This document shows, in pieces, positions 11,615-23,200 of a stretch of DNA of 64,000 nucleotides (positions are counted from its first letter, which is position 1; each line of letters opens with the position of its first letter). Made by a program: the position numbers and the translations under genes. The notes beneath the pieces were generated by a model that worked only from the letters and a program-made list of their open reading frames with translations, was not told the origin of the DNA and did not search any database. This DNA is from Silene latifolia (Eukaryota > Streptophyta > Magnoliopsida > Caryophyllales > Caryophyllaceae), in assembly GCF_048544455.1 (NCBI RefSeq), contig NC_133537.1:13019541-13083540 (forward strand). Reading direction: 5' to 3'.

Positions 11615-14600
11615 ATGAATAATCGAGGTATGTGCTTTAATCTTGCATTAATCTTCCATATTTGTTGAATTTTGAGCCGCGAACATTAGGGTTTTCGACC
11701 CTTTTGATCGAAAATTTGGGGCTTTTTCCCCAAATGGATTTGTTGTGCCAAATTGATGCTAGAAATGGATAATAGGTAATGTTAGGAACATAACCATGTA
11801 TTTACTTCGAATTTTCATCGAGTTTTGAGCCCTTGAGCGAATTTTGAGACGGTTTCACAGCTAGATCGTAAATTGCTTCGAAAATGGCCTTAGGATTGCC
11901 CATTTGTGATGAAACTTGATATTTGGGATCCTTGGGTGATGGGTAAACTTTCTACCATCTTGGAATTTTGGTTTGTGACAACTTTTTCAGGACACTTTTC
12001 TAGGGCATAACCGCCATTATAGCGAAATGCTGCCGAATTTTCGACTCGAACCCGAGACTAGGCCTTGACTTTGTCTTGACTTGACTCAATTCATCACATG
12101 AGTGATCGGGTTGGTGAGAACATGGCCAAGGATGGCCAGAAATGGGGAATTCCCGGGCCTTGAAGGCTCGAAAACTTCTCAACAAAGGCTTGTCGTCATG
12201 GGACGCGGCCTGAATTTGCTTCAATGTTTGCAGGTGACGATGCTTCTACTTCTGGGAGGGATCCCATGGACATAGACGCCGCTGTTGTTGAGGAGGCTTT
12301 GGAGCAGGCCTTCACCGCTGCGGTGATGGCTGCTGCGGACGAGGTTCCCGAGGAGGAGGCTGCGGAGGAGGAGGAGATTCCGAGACGGGCCCACCTCGGA
12401 CGAGGAGGTCGTCAGCTGAGAGGTGCTCCTGCATGGGCCGAGACCTGGGAGAGTAGGCACCTCGTGTGGGCTGCAGAGGGTCACTTGTCCTACAGGACGG
12501 TGAAGAGCTTGGTAAATAGGAATTCCCTAACTCATTACCTATCCTTTTCTATTTTTGTTCAAATTTCTTTCAAATTTACTCAAAACTAAAGATAGCTTTG
12601 TTTCGAATCATAATAGGAGGCCGGGAACATCCGGTCGTTCTCGGGGTATACGACAGCGATGGAGCATTACGAGCGGCTGTCGGAGGAGGAGAGAGCCATG
12701 ATCGAGCGTGGAGCGTTCGGTCCCCTGGTTCAGGTCTGGAGGGATATCGTGAAGAGGAAGTTACGGGCCAACCTTAGCCTGGTCCGCGCTTTCTTGGATC
12801 GATTTTGGGATACGACTTCCACGTTTCACTTGCCTTTTGGTGAGGTGGGAGTCACCTTGGAGGACTACGGCATGATTTCGGTGCCGTGTGTGGGACCGAG
12901 GAGATGGTGTGGCCGGAGGCGGCATGAGGGCGGATTCGGCCGAGGCGAGGAGGTTGATCGGCCGGAACCTGTCGCCGAAGGCTGTTGCGGTGCCGGGTTT
13001 GGTACCCGTACCTACGTTCGAGATTACTTTGCGGGAAGACCCCGGCATCGGTGGTGATCGATGGGAGGGAGACGGCTCCTCCTCCTTGTGGTGAGCGAGA
13101 GGGCTGCCTCGTGGCTTTGGTGGTTCTTGTCTTCGATTTACCTCGGAGACAAGGGTGAGAGGTTGTCGACGAAGCTTCTCCCCTTTCTTTCTAACCCGAG
13201 TTCCCTCGGGCGTTGGGACCGGGTCACTTTGCTGGTTTTGCGGTCCTCATCCGCTTTATGAGGGCCATGGTTCGTCGGGAGTTGATGGAGAAGGGGACTT
13301 CTCCTGGCGCCTGTCGGACACGGGGCTCTTGTTGGAGGTATGAACCTTCCTTTAGACCAAAGTAAATTCCTTTCTTTTATCAAAGATCGAAAGATCGTCA
13401 TTGACTATTCGCTTACGGGCGTGGGTGTACTCTTACTTTGGGGCCTCGCGCCCAAGAGGACGGAGCCGTTGGAGAGGGCCTATCCCGTGGTGAGGGATTG
13501 GGTCATGTGCCGGACGAAGAGCAAGCGTTCTTCTCACAATGTCTACCGGCGGGATGTGAACGCTCTTCAGCTGAGCAGCGTGAGTATCTCATTTGTATTC
13601 ATTCACACCTTCTTATACTTCGTTTTAAATTGATCATAGGAATGACCTTTGCCTTTATTTTATCGCAGTGGGTGCCCAGACCTTGGGCGGAGTACGCTGG
13701 AGCGCCTCCTTTTGTCGCTGAGGTCCTTCGACCTAGGAGCTCGAGTCGGCTGCTGTTGTGGACGTCGATGGGTCCTGTGTGGTATCTGGGCGAGCGGTTA
13801 GCTCGTCAGTGCTTTCGGGGCGCGTTGACGGTTCCCATCGATCCTCCTAGGACAATGTTTAGGGAGCCTTCTGAGGCTGAGAGGGAGGCGGACTTGGCTG
13901 GCGCTAGTGGCGACGACCTTCTTCTCCCTGACGAGGATTACTCGGCGTTCCTTTACGGGAGGTTGGCGTATTGGCCGGTAGTGGTGAGTATCTTTTGTTT
14001 TCTTGATTTGATTTTGATTTTCGAGAATCGCGATGAAAGATCATCGATTAACGAGGGCCATTTGTCTTTGCAGGAGGTTGAGGCGGCGGGCATCGAGCCC
14101 CCAGAGTACCCCGAGACCCTTGAGTACACTGACGCTACTGGGAGGACGACGATCTCCGAGCTGCGTGACTTTGACGTGGCTGTGACGGATGCTGGCCTAG
14201 ATGACTGGCAGCATCTGATTCGGAGAGTGAGTTCCCATTTTGCATAGTTTTCGTGTAAGAACACATTTGATTGAACTTGTTCAATTTTGCTGAGAATTAC
14301 TTTTTTGAAAATGCAGGTTGCGCCGTCTCGGTTCGTGGCATTATGGAGGGTGGCCAACCGGCTGCGAGCTACCGCCATCGAGGCACTCATCGGTAGTCGG
14401 GGTCGTCAGGTATGAACCTCACTTGACTTCTTTTGATTTTTGATTATCTCCCCTTTTGATTGAGTTGATTGACATGAGCCAATTTCTTGTTGTCCACAGG
14501 CTGGTCGTGAGCTGGAGCGAGAGTTGACCCAGTCTCGGGAGGAGACGGCTCGTTTGTCGAGGGAGCTCGAGTTTCGGGACGCCGAGATTGCCGCTCTTAT

Positions 14601-14652
14601 GGCGAGGGTTGCCGAGCTGGAGGGTGCTGTGAGAGTCTCGCGTGGTTTTGTA
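11615..14652 (+). pseudogene. Antisense extra gene A: plant mobile domain (PMD, aminotransferase-like) protein
   Basis: Multi-exon gene antisense to gag-pol. Likely start ATG 11615 (MNNR), first intron 11628-12233, exon 12234-12511 with an acidic Glu/Ala-rich segment, intron 12512-12616, then the PMD: NIRSFSGY, ERLSEEERAMIERGAFGPLV, and GEVGVTLEDYGMIS (12617-12885). Further PMD pieces are LWWFLSSIYLGDKGERLSTK (about 13118-13180) and WAEYAGAPPF to WYLGERLARQC (13690-13815). Later exons at 14074-14226 and 14316-14410 lead to a coiled coil at 14502-14630. Frames shift near 12885, 13050 and 13270. PMD proteins (PF10536) are known in silencing factors such as MAIN and as extra ORFs of Tat elements. 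The 3' end is uncertain. Confidence 0.65.
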
Positions 14653-14683
14653 GACTTGATTTTGAACATTTTTGGACTTGTTT

Positions 14684-14779
14684 GGGGCGAAGCCCCCAGT
14701 TTGCTCGGACTTTTGGAATTATTCGGGGCGAAGCCCCCAGTTTACTTGCACATTTGGACCTGTTTGGGGCGAAGCCCCC
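14684..14779 (+). repeat. Three GGGGCGAAGCCCCC hairpin repeats
   Basis: Perfect GGGGCGAAGCCCCC copies at 14684-14697, 14725-14738 and 14766-14779, each followed by AGTTT and spaced ~41 bp. Each forms a GGGGC/GCCCC stem with a GAA loop. They lie just past the last coiled-coil exon of gene A and could act in 3' end formation or as structured RNA. The copies are on the + strand, sense to gene A. Confidence 0.75.
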
Positions 14780-14879
14780 AGTTTGCTTGTACATTTGCCT
14801 TTTTTGTTGTATATACGATGGCCTGAGTGCCTTTTGATGTTGGGTTGTGTTGTTTGTACCTGCAGGTTAGCTTTTGAAC

Positions 14880-15566
14880 AGGTTTGGTAGACAACGGTTT
14901 ACGCCGTCATGCTGCCGAAATTTACATAGAAAATCACGCAACACATACATTTTTATATACACATAGGGCCTTTAATTAGTGCAAAATGAGACTTGAAAGG
15001 ACGTGAAAATGCAAAAATTTTGTCGGAAATGACCGGACGGTAGGGAGGGTTACCCCCGAAAAAAAAAGAAAAAGAGAAATCTATAAGTTAGAAAATGGAA
15101 AAAATAGAAATTAAGAAAATGAAATGACTAAGTAAATGTTGAAATAAAAAAGAATTAAAATGAAAACTAAATATAAAAGTGTGAGAAAAATGGCGGAAAA
15201 TGTCGATGTCGCCTCGAAATGCGCGTCCGCGGATTAAGGAAACCTGAAGCATGGTAAATTTCTCGGATTTACCAAAATAAAATCCCGTAGGAATAGGAAA
15301 TTATTTGTTTATAGAATTAGGAAAGATCCAAACGCGGAAATCACAGAAGTGAGGCTGGGGAAGAGGCGCAGCAGAGTGCGTCCCTTTGAAGAGGCGCGCA
15401 GTGCCGCGCTTTGTTCCCAAGCGGGTCGGTTCGACGGATTTTTGGAAACAAAGACAATTAGTATAAATAGAAGCGTCGAAGCTTTAAATCATATAATTCT
15501 TCCGTCTCTTCTTCGTCGATTCACACATAAAAACTCCCAATAAATTTTCAAGAGAAAATTATCATC
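14880..15566 (+). promoter_or_regulatory. Promoter region of antisense gene B, LTR-like core
   Basis: Non-coding. GC-rich dyad pair at 15357-15410, TATA box TATAAATA at 15462-15469, CT-rich leader 15495-15520, ATG at 15567 (105 bp after the TATA start). The core ATTAGTATAAATAGAAGC matches the LTR U3 core on the element strand (ATTAGTATAAATAGGAGC at about 26053-26070) at 17 of 18 positions. CAAACGCGGAAATC (15330-15343) is also present upstream of the dyads in LTR U3 (about 26254-26267, - strand). ATAGGGCCTTTAATTAG (14964-14980) has an inverted partner in the 5' leader at 23693-23709. Confidence 0.6.
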
Positions 15567-16227
15567 ATGAATACTTTGGAGATTCGCTTGAAGGAATGGA
15601 CTAATGAGTTTTCGAACATTGAGAAACATGATATGGGTGCTTATAACCTTGGGTCTTTGTTGAGTTTGAAACTCATTAAGGTTGTAAAACCGTTCTTGGA
15701 TGCTTGCCTTGATTATTGGGACCCAAATTATCATGTTTTTGCGTTCCCAGGAGGTGATATTTGTCCTTTTCCGGAGGAAATTGCTGCTATTGGCGGGTGG
15801 GACCCTGAACATCTACCGCCATCCCTTCTCTTTGCTCAAGGGTATAAGAGCAAGTTCAGAGATTTGCTTGGACTTACTAGACTCGAGGTGGATCGCTTAG
15901 TTACCCCGAAAGGCGTGAGAATGCTGGATTTTGTAGACCGATTCATCAACAGAGCTGACCCCACAGTTTCTTATGTTGCTAGGAGGAGAGCATTTGGCTT
16001 CTGTTTGCTGCATGTATATGTCTTTCAGGGACATGTTGATGAAGATTTGAGAGGTGATCCCCGTCTATTGGGTCTTATTGAGCAAATGGAGGCGCGCAGA
16101 GCCCACTTGTCTATGCTTAGGGAGATTATCTTGGGCTTGGATAATAGGAAATCCAACCGCGATCTTCCATTTTTGGGGAGTCCCGTTATCCTACAGGTAA
16201 AAGACACCTTTCTCTTTTTTTTTCGTG

Positions 16228-16292
<65 letters not shown>

Positions 16293-17093
16293 TTTTTGAT
16301 GTCTAATGCCTGTTTTTTTGGTAGGTTTGGCTTATGGAACGGCTCCATCGCTCGAGCCCCGGTTCATGCACTTTCCTATCATGCCCGTATGATTTCGATG
16401 AGGACGGGTTTGTATATGGTGGACTTCACCGGTCTGCGACTATTGGAAGAACAAGTGAAGAATGATGATGGCCCGCGATCGGGTGGGTCGTTCCGTGGTG
16501 GCACCTCAAGTCTGTCACTGGAGTGTCTTCTTTGGATCCTACTAGGTCCGTGCGCATTCCTGGATTGGAGTTTATGATATGCATCTTCCCTGAGAGATTG
16601 ATGAGGCAAGTTGGGTTGAAGCAGATGATTCCTAGGCTTGACACCGTTCATGATCGCTATGGCGCTTACTACAGAGAGCCGGAGAGAGTGGGCTATGAAA
16701 TGGGCCCAAAGAAACATGTGGTTCTTGAACTTCTCCTCCAATGCCTTGTGGGTGTCGGACTCTTATCTGAGGTGGAGGAAGGCTGCAACTTCGGAAGAGC
16801 GCGAAAGACTGAGGAAGCGCGAGCCCGTTGACTACAAGGTGCGCGAGGGAGAGAAAGAGAAGGAGAAGCATCTGACAGAAGGAGAAGAAGAAGCCGGGTT
16901 TCAAGTCATTCATCCTTCAAAGAAATCGAAGACTACTCCTGTCGCAGAGATGGTGGTTGGCAAGAATGGAAGAGTCAGGCCTCGAGAAAGACCGTTGGTG
17001 ATTAGGTCTGAAGTGGTGCAAGAGCGCCCGGCTCGAGGTCGTGACAAGAAATATGACAAGAACGACAAGGGCAAGGGAAAGATGGAGGAATAG
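15567..17093 (+). pseudogene. Antisense extra gene B: DUF7745-like plant retroelement protein
   Basis: Starts MNTLEIRLKEW at 15567. Residues ~45-150 carry FLDACLDYWDPNYHVF, a Pro/Glu segment (CPFPEEIAAI) and ARRRAFGFCLLHVYVF. This resembles the transposon-linked domain I know as DUF7745, related in style to plant mobile domains; the name is my best match only. Exon 1 ends at about 16197. The intron 16198-16324 contains a ~60 bp poly-T run and ends GTAG. Exon 2 changes frame: a WLMERLH start, then IPGLEFMICIFPERLMRQVG (about 16552-16611), then a Lys/Glu-rich basic tail ending KGKGKMEE at 17093. It has its own LTR-like promoter. Frame changes near 16390, 16460 and 16750 may be errors or decay. 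Confidence 0.6.
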
Positions 17094-17703
17094 CCCTAGT
17101 CTTATTATTACTATTAGATTATTATTATTATTGTTGTAATAAGAAAGGAGGGATTTTTAGAATCCTAGCCTATCTATTTTTATTATTTGTCGTACTATTA
17201 TTATTAGAAATTGAATGAAATAAAAAGGTTAAGTGGTTATGAAACCGTTGTGATTTTCTTTAATTATTCTTGTCGAATTTCATATGCAATGCAAATGTCC
17301 TTCTATTTACATTTTAAATATAATGGTGGGTTGAATCCCGTGAAGGATTGCCTACGTATTCACTTAGAGAAAGCGAAATCAAACCCTTGCGCGTAGTTCG
17401 AGTAAATGTAAAAGAATAATTGTTCGAAGCAAGAGCTTGTAATGAACATAGAAAATAAGCATGAGCTTTTGCTTACTCGGGAGGTGCGAATTTAGTTTGT
17501 TTGACGATATGAGGATGACAAGTTTGCCAAGATGCAAGAGCATAGTGACATTCAAATGGGCCAGGGGCCGTTTATTTAGTGCCACAAGAGCGACACTTAG
17601 GTTTACGCGAGGCGCGTTTTTGTTCCTATTCTAGGCATAGTATCGTTTCAGTTGGTCGAGATTTGTGGGGTTTGAGAACTCATTCCCGTCTAGGTCTGTG
17701 ATT
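17094..17703. other. Junction between gene B 3' flank and truncated pol; integrase missing
   Basis: Reading + from 17094 gives an A/T-rich 3' UTR-like stretch with ATTATT runs. Reading - from 17703 gives stops immediately after the pol ORF. No integrase signature is present: no HHCC zinc finger beyond its first residues and no DDE core. A GATTGCCTACGTATTC motif at about 17345-17360 resembles a sequence I associate with the post-integrase region of Tat elements (from memory). About 600 bp lacks any gene. Confidence 0.6.
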
Positions 17704-20061
17704 CTAACCGCATTCTCCGTCGTGGACTTCTTCCATCACCTTTCGTGCCTGTGAATGATCAAGGCAACGTAGGACTACACCAAGAGGTGTTCTTTTGTAC
17801 AATTCTCCTTGCATTAGGATGTATTGGGAAGCTAGTAGGCGTATAGCGCGCTGTCCCCTTTTGTCCATATCTGGCGGATAGGTGCCATTGAGCTTGAAAT
17901 TCAGGATTGCTTGGAACCAGGGTTCCTGTGCGATTTCTTCTTCATCGGTAATTTGATGGACATAAGCCGGCTCCGACCGTCGTTCGATACACAAAGGCAT
18001 TTCCATCATGTAATCTGGCATGTTTATCAAAGATGCAAGTTTCGCAAGAGCGTCTGCAAATTGATTTTCTTCTCGAGGTAGGTGTAAGTAGGTTACGTGA
18101 TCAAAGAATTGAGCGACTTGGTCTATCCTAGCCTGATAGGGTGCTAGGCTTTCACTTCGGATTTTCCAGGATCCCGTAACTTGGTTGATGATCAGTGATG
18201 AATCTCCATGCACTCGGAGGTTTTTGATGCCTAAGCTTACTGCCGCTTGTAGTCCAATTAGACAAGCCTCATACTCTGCGGCGTTGTTCGTCACCTCGAA
18301 GTCGAGTTTGACAGCAATCGGTGTATGCTCACCTTCAGGAGAAATGAGCAACACTCCTATCCCAAATCCTCTTAGGTTTGATGCTCCATCAAAGTATAGG
18401 TCCCAGGAGTCTACATCTGTTTGAAGTATATCCTCGTCGGGAAATGACCAAGTATCTATGGTTTGTGCGTCGTTGATGGGATTTTCTGCGAAGAATTCGG
18501 CGACGGCGCGACCCTTTATAACTTTCAGTGGCACATATTTGAGGTCAAATTCTGAGAGCATCATGGTCCATCTTGCCAGGCGTCCGTTGAGGACGGGTTT
18601 CTCAAAGAGGTATTTGACTGGATCCATTTTGGAGAATATCTTGACGGAGTAGCTAAGCATGTAGTGACGTAGCTTCTTTGTTGCCCACACAAGAGCGAGG
18701 CATGTCTTTTCGAGTTGTGAGTATTTGCACTCGTATTCCAAGAACTTCTTACTTAGGTAGTAAATAGCTCTTTCTTCACTTCCTACGGTTTGAGCTAACA
18801 TGGCACCCATGGCGGTTTCGGTTACCGTGAGATACAAACCAAGAGGTTGATCTTGTTGTGGTGGCATGAGCTTCGGTGGTTTAGCCAATATCTCCTTGAT
18901 TCTGTCGAACGCCTTTTGACAATCCTCGTCCCACATGGTGTGGTCTGTTTTCTTGAGTTTCTTGAAGATAGGCTCGCAAATCATCGTAAGTTTCGATATG
19001 AATCGACTTATGTATTGCACTTTTCCCGGGAATCCCCGACTTCCTTTTCTCGTTTGAGGTTGTGGCATTTCGATCGAGCTTTGATTTTGGAAGGATCTAT
19101 TTCTATGCCTCGTTGGCTAACGACGTATCCTAGGAGTTTGCCAGATGTCACCCCAAATGTGCACTTTTGAGGGTTGAGTCTCATGTTGTACTTCCGTAGC
19201 CTTGCGAAGAACTTGCGAAGGTTCGCAATATGTCCCTCTCTTTCCTTGGATTTGACGATCATGTCATCTACATATACCTCGACTTCTTTATGCATCATGT
19301 CATGTAGGAGTGTAGTCGCGGTGCGTTGGTATGTAGCTCAGGCGTTGATCAATCCGAACGGCATTATCAGTATAGCAATAGGTTCCCATTGGGTGACGAA
19401 CGCGGTCTTATGCATGTCTTCCATGGCCATTTTGATTTGGTTATAACCCGCATATCCATCCATGAAGGATAATAATGCGTGGTCTGCAGTATTGTCCACT
19501 AATATGTCGATGTGAGGTAGAGGGAAGTCATCTTTTGGGCTTGCTTTGTTCAAGTCCCTAAAGTCAACACAAACTCGGATTCTCCCATCCTTTTTGGGTA
19601 CGGGTACTATGTTAGCTACCCAGTCAGAATACTCGGAAACTTTGATGAACCCGGCTTTGAATTGTTTGTCAACTTCTTCCTTAATCTTTAGAGCCCACTC
19701 TGTTCTCATTCGTCGAAGCTTCTGTTTCACGGGTTTGAAACCGGCTTAATCGGAATCCTATGTTCGGCAATATCCTGTCGATCCCTGGCATGTCTTTGTA
19801 GGACCAAGCGAAGACGTCTTTGAATTCATTTAGGAGGTCTATGAGGTCGGCCCGTTCGGTAGAGCTCAAGGTAGTCCCTATCCTAAGTTCTTTGGGTTCT
19901 AGTTCGGTTCCTACATTGATGGGTTCGGTGTCCTCAATTACTGGTCCCCCTTCCCCTTCCTGTAGTATTTCTTTGGCTACGTAGGGAGGTATTTCGGTCA
20001 AGTCTGGGTCTTGGTCATCCTCAGTATCATCATAAACAGAATTGCACTCAAGATAACGCAA
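17704..20061 (-). pseudogene. Tat/Ogre pol: RT, RNase H, archaeal-type RNase H, integrase start only
   Basis: Read on the - strand. 20061-19681 holds the RT lead-in ending FKDVFAWSYKDMPGID. 19730-19338 holds RT motifs including DFRDLNKASPKDDFPLPH and ends at a TGA where Gly is expected. 19298-19008 holds the catalytic YVDDM. 19068-17704 (454 residues) holds the RT-linked RNase H (YLSKKFLEYECKYSQLEK, about residues 105-122) and then a second, archaeal-type RNase H (LYFDGASNLRG near residue 225, NNAAEYEACLIGL, RVHGDSSLIINQVTG). The second RNase H is the Tat-lineage marker. The ORF ends VMEEVHDGECG, the first residues of the integrase zinc region. At least two frame changes and one in-frame stop break RT, so this copy cannot make full pol as written. 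Confidence 0.88.
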
Positions 20062-20257
20062 AGAGTAAGCGAGTAACCCGATTTATTCATATTAATATTT
20101 GAGTAAAGTTGAAACAAAGAAGCCAACTGATCCATGGTCGGTGGCGGTAAAGGACGAGAATTGGGGCATTTCCGAACTATCGTGGCTACTTGGAAATAAG
20201 CTGGGAGAAACGAAGGGAGTGGGGATGACGACGGGAGTAGACTCTCTAATGACTTCT

Positions 20258-23200
20258 CTAGACTCCGACTCTGACTCCGACTCGATTCGATTCGAACTCG
20301 TCGTCTTCTGGTTCTTCTTTGAACATCTCTCCTTCTCCAGTGGTGAGCTTGAAGAGTCTTCCTTGATTGTTGGTCCATTTGATTGATTTTCTCCATCCTT
20401 TTTGCTGCTTTGTGTCGATTTCTGTGATCAATGCGGTGGGGTTGAAGCGATCGTCTTGAAGTATCGTAGTAATGATCTCATCCTGCGCGGCCTTAACAAA
20501 TCGGTCCTCTCCAAACAGGAGGCTTACAGCTTGCTCGTCTAAGCAAGGTGCTTGACGGATTTTGACGGTAGGAACCGTTTCTGGAGGAATGAAGTAGCAA
20601 TCGTGAAAGATCTCGATTCCGGCTAACTTCCTCTCAAGGTAATGCCAAGGTTCGGGAAATCCATGAAAGAGTTCCGAACTTCCTTCTTGAACGAAGTATC
20701 CATTCAAGGTAGGGAGATATGGCCTCATTTGGACTCCTACATACTTGCGATTTTGGACTTGGGCAAGCATTTCGAGAACTTCTTCTGTTGTGGGTTTGTA
20801 CCCTAGTCCAAGTGGTATTCTCGATGAGTTGCCTTTCTTGTATGGCGCGAAGGTGTTCTTCCGAATCGGGTTCAAAGGCATTCCAGGGAAGTATCCCTGG
20901 TTTTTGGGTATGTGGTTGACCACCAAGTTAGAGTAGGGATTATAGTATAAGGGTGCCAACTCACTTTCTATGACATTTACACTTTGGAAGCCCCCAAGTT
21001 CGTATATGGGATCCGCAAGGACTTGATTATTTGATTGCTTCTCGATTATGGCCTTGATGGGTGACGAAGTGATCGTCACAACTTTGTCATTTAGTGGGAT
21101 CTTGATCTTTTGATGAAGGGTGGATGTTACTGCTTTGGAAGCATGAATCCAAGGCCTTCCCAGAAGTATGTTGAATGAAGCTTCGATGTCCACTATTTGG
21201 AAGTTAACCTTTCGTTCGATTGGTCCCGTTGCTATGGTTAGGTTAGCAAGTCCTACCACTTTTCGTCGTGTACCGTCATATGCACGTACACCTTGATTTG
21301 TAGGGGTCCAGTCCGACTCTTTCATGCCTAGCTTGTATGCCGTTTTGAGGGGTATGACGTTGACCGCGGAGCCATCATCTACCAAGGTCATTGGCACATT
21401 TTTCTTTAGACAGATGACAGTGATGTATAGAGCAAGGTTGTGACTGGCGCCGAAAGGTGGCAAGTCTTCGTCTGAGAAAGTAATAGGATTACTTAGCTTG
21501 GGTGATTCTTGGAAGACCAAGTTGACTACATCTTCAGGAGTAGAGTTATGTGCTACATTTAATTTGGCCAAAGCTTGCAGTAAAGCTTGGCGGTGTGGAA
21601 ATGAGCTTGCCACTAGTTGCCAGACTGAAAGATCAGCCTTGGTTTTCTGTAATTGCTTGAGCAAATGATCAGAGGGGTCATCTTCGTTGTCATTTGGTGT
21701 GATGACGTTGGTTGGACCGTTTTGAGTGGTGCTTTGATATGGGCGACCCGAACGAGTTAGGTGATCCACATCTTGGTCTTCACCATTTTGGATTATTTCC
21801 TTAACTAAGGAGTTTTCAATGAGATATTCGTTTTCATCATCATCGGCCCAAACCCCATTAATTGCGGCTAGTTCCCTCATTCTCATGATGTCACTTTCTA
21901 GTTGTATGATTTGATCGACTAGCTTGTCGACCACGGCGACTACTTCTTGCATAGTGGCATTTTGAGAGAAGGTCAATGGTACGCGTTCTTTAGGCGTTGC
22001 CTTGGGATCGCGTAAGGTCGTTACCATGTTTTCTAGTTCCCACACTTGTCTATCTACACTCCTTGCCCATGCGATGAAGTCGGAGATGGTAGGGGAGATG
22101 GTAGAGTAGAGTCTTTCTTTCTCAATTGCATGAATTTCATTTTCAGTGGGAGAAATGAGATGTGAGCAATCTAAGGTAGATTCGTCACTTGTAATCACTA
22201 GAACTCCAAGAGGATTCTGAGTGTTGTTGGGCTTACCTCCTGGTGGAATTGGAAGTCGACCATCTTCAATCATATCCTGAAGCACGTGTTTCAACTTGTA
22301 GCATTTTTCTGTGTCATGCCCCTTGCCCCTATGGTATTCACAGTAGGAATTTTCATCCCAGAATTTGGACTTCCTTTCAGGTTCGGGAGTAGGCCCAATG
22401 GGTTGGAGTTTACCTTGCTTCATTAGCCTTTTTAGAGCATTGGAGTATGTATCCCCAAGGTTTGTGAACTTCCTTGGTGGGCTAGTTTTCTTGGATGGCT
22501 CGAGAAGGTTAACTTCGTCGGTCTTGCTAGTAGAGCCGTATGAACGACTTGTGGACCCTTGGTATCCTCGACCTACCGTTTTGGACAAGAGTCCTTTACG
22601 GATATCATCTTCAATTCGTGTCCCTAGTACGGTTAAGTCTTTAAAAGTCTTGATGTTTTGATATCTCAAATGGTTGGCATATATGGGCTTGAGATTGTCC
22701 ACGAACTTCTCCACAAGAGTGGCCTCATCCGGGCGTTCAACTAGTTGAGTACTAGTCTTCCTCCACCTACTTAGGAAGTCGGTGAATCCTTCCTTGTCAT
22801 TTTGGGTAAGAACCTCTAGAGTACGCATATTGACTTGGATTTCGGCATTATCCGCGTATTGTTTCGAGAACTCGATGGCGGCGTCCTCCCAAGTAGCGAC
22901 CTTTTTGTGATCTAAAGTGTAGAACCATTGCTTTGGGATGGTGTCAAGAGATGAAGGAAAGATCCTTAAGAACATCTCGGGTTTGATGCCTTTGATAGAC
23001 ATGTAGTCCTTGAAGGCGCGGATGTGGTTCAAAGGGTTCTCATGTCTTTTAAACTTAGGGATATCCGTCATGCTAAAGTTAGTGGGCAATTTGGAATCGA
23101 CGGCTTCATACTTACGATTGTTCTCCCTGTAAATGTCATCCCCCTTAAGGTACATCAATTGCTCCTCTAGGTATTGGAGTCTTTTCTCAGCTGCGGTTGT

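Noticed and set aside
16025-16348. Lys-rich ORF opposite gene B
   Set aside because: Created by the poly-T run in the intron.
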